A stretch of DNA of 64,000 bases from assembly GCF_000170895.1 (NCBI RefSeq), contig NZ_ABCS01000012.1:1-64000 (forward strand), given 5' to 3'. The position numbers and the translations under genes are program-made. The notes below the pieces were generated by a model. That model was given only the letters and a program-made list of their open reading frames with translations. It searched no databases and had not been told where the DNA came from. Below, in pieces: positions 62,274-64,000 of this stretch. The number at the start of each line of letters is the position of its first letter. The stretch's first letter is position 1. The DNA comes from Plesiocystis pacifica SIR-1. Its GTDB lineage: Bacteria > Myxococcota_A > Polyangia > Nannocystales > Nannocystaceae.

Positions 62274-63523
62274 GGCTGCACCTCCGCGCTCGCGGGCTCG
62301 AGCTGAGCGAGGCTGGCGAGGGCCTCGGCGACGCGCTCGACCTGCGCGGGGCTCAGCCAGCCGCGGCAGGGCAGGAGCAGCAGCTTGGGCCACAGCGCCT
62401 CGGCGTGGATGAGCGGGGCTCGGGTGTAGCCGGCGTAGCGCGGGCTGTGGTGCAGCGGGAGGTAGAGCCAGCTGGTCTCGACGCCTGCCGCCGCCAGGGA
62501 GCCCGCGAGGACGTGGCGCTCGGAGGGCGGGACCTCGACGGCGAAGTAGAGCCGCGGCAGCGCAGGATCGTGGGGTCGCAGACGGAGCCTGGCGGGCGTG
62601 CGCGCGGCGAGGCGCTCGGCGACGCGGGCGGCGAGCTCGGGCTCGTCGGTCTCGGCGAGGCGAGCGAACACCCGCACGGCCGTCGCTCCGTCCATGTCGG
62701 CGGCGTAGGGCGGCGGCAGGGGATGGGCGAGGGCGTCGGCGACGTCCGTGAACCACGGCCGGGGCGTCGCCGGCTCGTCGGCGCGGGCGCGGGCGAAGGC
62801 GGCCCGGCGCCAGCGGATGTCGAGCTGCTCCCGCGCCGCCTGCACGAAGGGCGCGAGGGCGGGGGCGTTGACGACCAGGGCGCCGCCTTCGCCCACGCAC
62901 ACGGGCTTGTGGCGGCCAAAGCTGAGCACGCCGAGCTGACCGCCCGCGCCGGGGCAGCGCCCGGACTTCGGCGCGCCCGCGAAGGCCTGGGCGGCGTCGT
63001 CGATGACGGCCACGCCCGCGGCCTCGGCCCACGCCTCGACGGCCTCGAGATCGACGCGCTCGCCGAGCACCGACGCGGCCACGAGCGCGAGGCTGCGCTC
63101 GCTGGCGACGGCCTCGATGGCCGCCAGATCGGGCACGGCTCGGTCCGGCGCCGTGTCGCACAGCACCGGGGTCAGGCCCACGTCGAGCACGGCCTCGATG
63201 ACCTGCGGGCAGCCGAAGCTGGGCACGATGACCTCGTCGCGGCGCCGGCCCTGGAGCGCGCCAGCGCTCGCGTCGAGCTTGGCCAGAGACAGCGCGTGGA
63301 GGGCGAGGCTCAGGGCCGCGCGCCCGCTCGTGGTCGGCACGACGCGCTCGGGTTCGCGGCCGAGCTGGCGGCCCAGCTCGTCGCGGAGGGCCCGGAGCGT
63401 GCCGCGGGCGCTGCCGTGCTCCGAGCCGTCACCGAAGGCGAGGGCCTGGTCGATGGCGAGGGCGGGCGGCCGGCACAGGGGCACGGCCAGCTCGCGCGGG
63501 TAGGGGTTGTAGCGCGTGTCCAC
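62270..63523 (-). CDS. DegT/DnrJ/EryC1-type sugar aminotransferase
   Basis: A 417-aa PLP-dependent aminotransferase. It shows PTTSGRAALSLALHA, the Asp-Asp-Ala-Ala-Gln PLP block VIDDAAQAFAG and the catalytic Lys in SFGRHKPVCVGEGGAL. Such enzymes aminate keto-sugars bound to nucleotides for surface polysaccharides or antibiotics. GTG start at 63523. It lies 44 bp after a truncated M20 peptidase gene and overlaps the acyltransferase downstream, forming a run peptidase, aminotransferase, acyltransferase, kinase, phosphatase. Confidence 0.9.
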   Translation of the reverse strand: MDTRYNPYPRELAVPLCRPPALAIDQALAFGDGSEHGSARGTLRALRDELGRQLGREPERVVPTTSGRAALSLALHALSLAKLDASAGALQGRRRDEVIVPSFGCPQVIEAVLDVGLTPVLCDTAPDRAVPDLAAIEAVASERSLALVAASVLGERVDLEAVEAWAEAAGVAVIDDAAQAFAGAPKSGRCPGAGGQLGVLSFGRHKPVCVGEGGALVVNAPALAPFVQAAREQLDIRWRRAAFARARADEPATPRPWFTDVADALAHPLPPPYAADMDGATAVRVFARLAETDEPELAARVAERLAARTPARLRLRPHDPALPRLYFAVEVPPSERHVLAGSLAAAGVETSWLYLPLHHSPRYAGYTRAPLIHAEALWPKLLLLPCRGWLSPAQVERVAEALASLAQLEPASAEVQP

Positions 63524-63567
63524 GAGCGTCGACTCAGCTGCTTCGAAGGTGGCCTGGACGGCTCGGC

Positions 63568-64000
63568 TCAGCGGGACAGCTCGGTGTCCCCGGAGAAGGC
63601 GGCGCGCAGGGTCTGGTGGACCACCTTGGTGTAGACGCTGAGCTCGTCGAGGCTGACGTACTCGTCGGGGCCGTGGGCGCGGGCGAGGCTGCCGGGGCCG
63701 TAGATGACCGTGGGGATCGAGAAGGACTCGAAGATCCGCGCATCGCAGGCGCTCGGGAAGTCCCGGGCCTCGCGGCGCGCCGCGTCGACCTTGGCGATGC
63801 CCTCGAGCTCGACGCGCAGCCCCGCGGCGAGGCCCTCGTGGCCCTCTTGGCTGGCCGGGAAGCGCAGGCCGTAGGGGGCGACCTGGGGCGGCTCGGCGTC
63901 GGGGAAGGCCGCGCGCAGCCGGGCCTCGAGCTCGGCGATCACGGCGTCGAAGGTCAGCGAGGGCGGCAGCGCGGCGGTGACCAGGAGCTCGGCCGAGGCC
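63568..64000 (-). CDS. M20-family peptidase (ArgE/DapE/ACY1-like), 5' end outside the window
   Basis: The C-terminal 143 residues of a metallopeptidase cut off by the window edge; the reading frame is open through base 64000. The visible part contains the end of the dimerisation domain and the C-terminal zinc-ligand block ACDARIFESFSIPTVIYGPG followed by RAHGPDEYVSLDELSVY, typical of M20 deacetylases and dipeptidases. The substrate cannot be judged from this fragment. It is the first gene seen of the leftward run with the DegT aminotransferase. Confidence 0.85.
   Translation of the reverse strand, partial: ASAELLVTAALPPSLTFDAVIAELEARLRAAFPDAEPPQVAPYGLRFPASQEGHEGLAAGLRVELEGIAKVDAARREARDFPSACDARIFESFSIPTVIYGPGSLARAHGPDEYVSLDELSVYTKVVHQTLRAAFSGDTELSR

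Overview
The window is chromosomal DNA of very high G+C content (roughly 70 %, with strongly G/C-biased third codon positions). The gene content suggests a myxobacterium of the Nannocystis/Plesiocystis/Enhygromyxa type. There are many lipoproteins with long acidic Ser/Thr/Gly/Glu linkers, a DUF4215 Cys-rich repeat protein with a partial duplicate, an IgGFc-binding-like surface protein, an acidic protein ending in a MYXO-CTERM-like tail, and an ECF sigma/FecR pair. The genus is an inference, since no rRNA is present. One tRNA-Ser(UGA) was found. No IS element, CRISPR array or replication origin was recognised.

Layout. 1-8300: surface and secreted proteins (acidic lipoproteins, RTX-type repeat lipoprotein, FGE-domain lipoprotein), an M1 aminopeptidase, a CPBP membrane protease, and a coupled pair of small membrane proteins with zinc ribbons. 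8400-13500: a HAD phosphatase resembling the plastid FMN hydrolase of plants, diverging from a beta-propeller/di-heme cytochrome and a propeller lipoprotein. 13600-14700: an orphan response regulator behind an AT-richer leader. 14800-21200: thioesterase, alpha/beta hydrolase with a 12-bp tandem-repeat tail, a fused MlaF-MlaE-like lipid ABC transporter, a TrmA/RlmD-type RNA methyltransferase, and an AROM-like aroA. 21300-23500: the DUF4215 pair. 23600-27000: boxC and boxB of aerobic benzoyl-CoA degradation, preceded by an intergenic region full of inverted repeats. 27250-29600: ECF sigma factor overlapping a FecR/TPR regulator. 29700-37300: IgGFc-like lipoprotein, a transmembrane Hsp90-type ATPase carrying a transglutaminase-like domain, an overlapping pseudo-ATPase partner, and a ferritin-like protein. 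This is the best candidate here for an undescribed system. 37300-43100: a dehydrogenase diverging from a LysR regulator, tRNA-Ser, a DHFR-like reductase, a metallo-beta-lactamase-fold hydrolase, a small barrel-like protein and an Rpn-family nuclease. 43200-49400: mutA-mutB-meaB (methylmalonyl-CoA mutase and its GTPase chaperone) diverging from map. 49500-57200: MYXO-CTERM-like protein, small lipoprotein, and a P450-TetR-RND-adaptor run. 57300-64000: a tightly overlapping leftward run (M20 peptidase, DegT aminotransferase, FemAB-like acyltransferase, small-molecule kinase, IMPase, then an unknown protein and a nucleotide-sugar dehydrogenase) that looks like a surface-sugar or small-molecule pathway.

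How the parts connect. BoxB/BoxC open the benzoyl-CoA ring toward acetyl-CoA and succinyl-CoA. The mut genes interconvert methylmalonyl-CoA and succinyl-CoA, so both feed central metabolism, but boxA is not in the window. Many adjacent same-strand genes share 4-base ATGA/GTGA overlaps, indicating translational coupling. The very long reading frames antisense to real genes are by-products of the high G+C content and are omitted.
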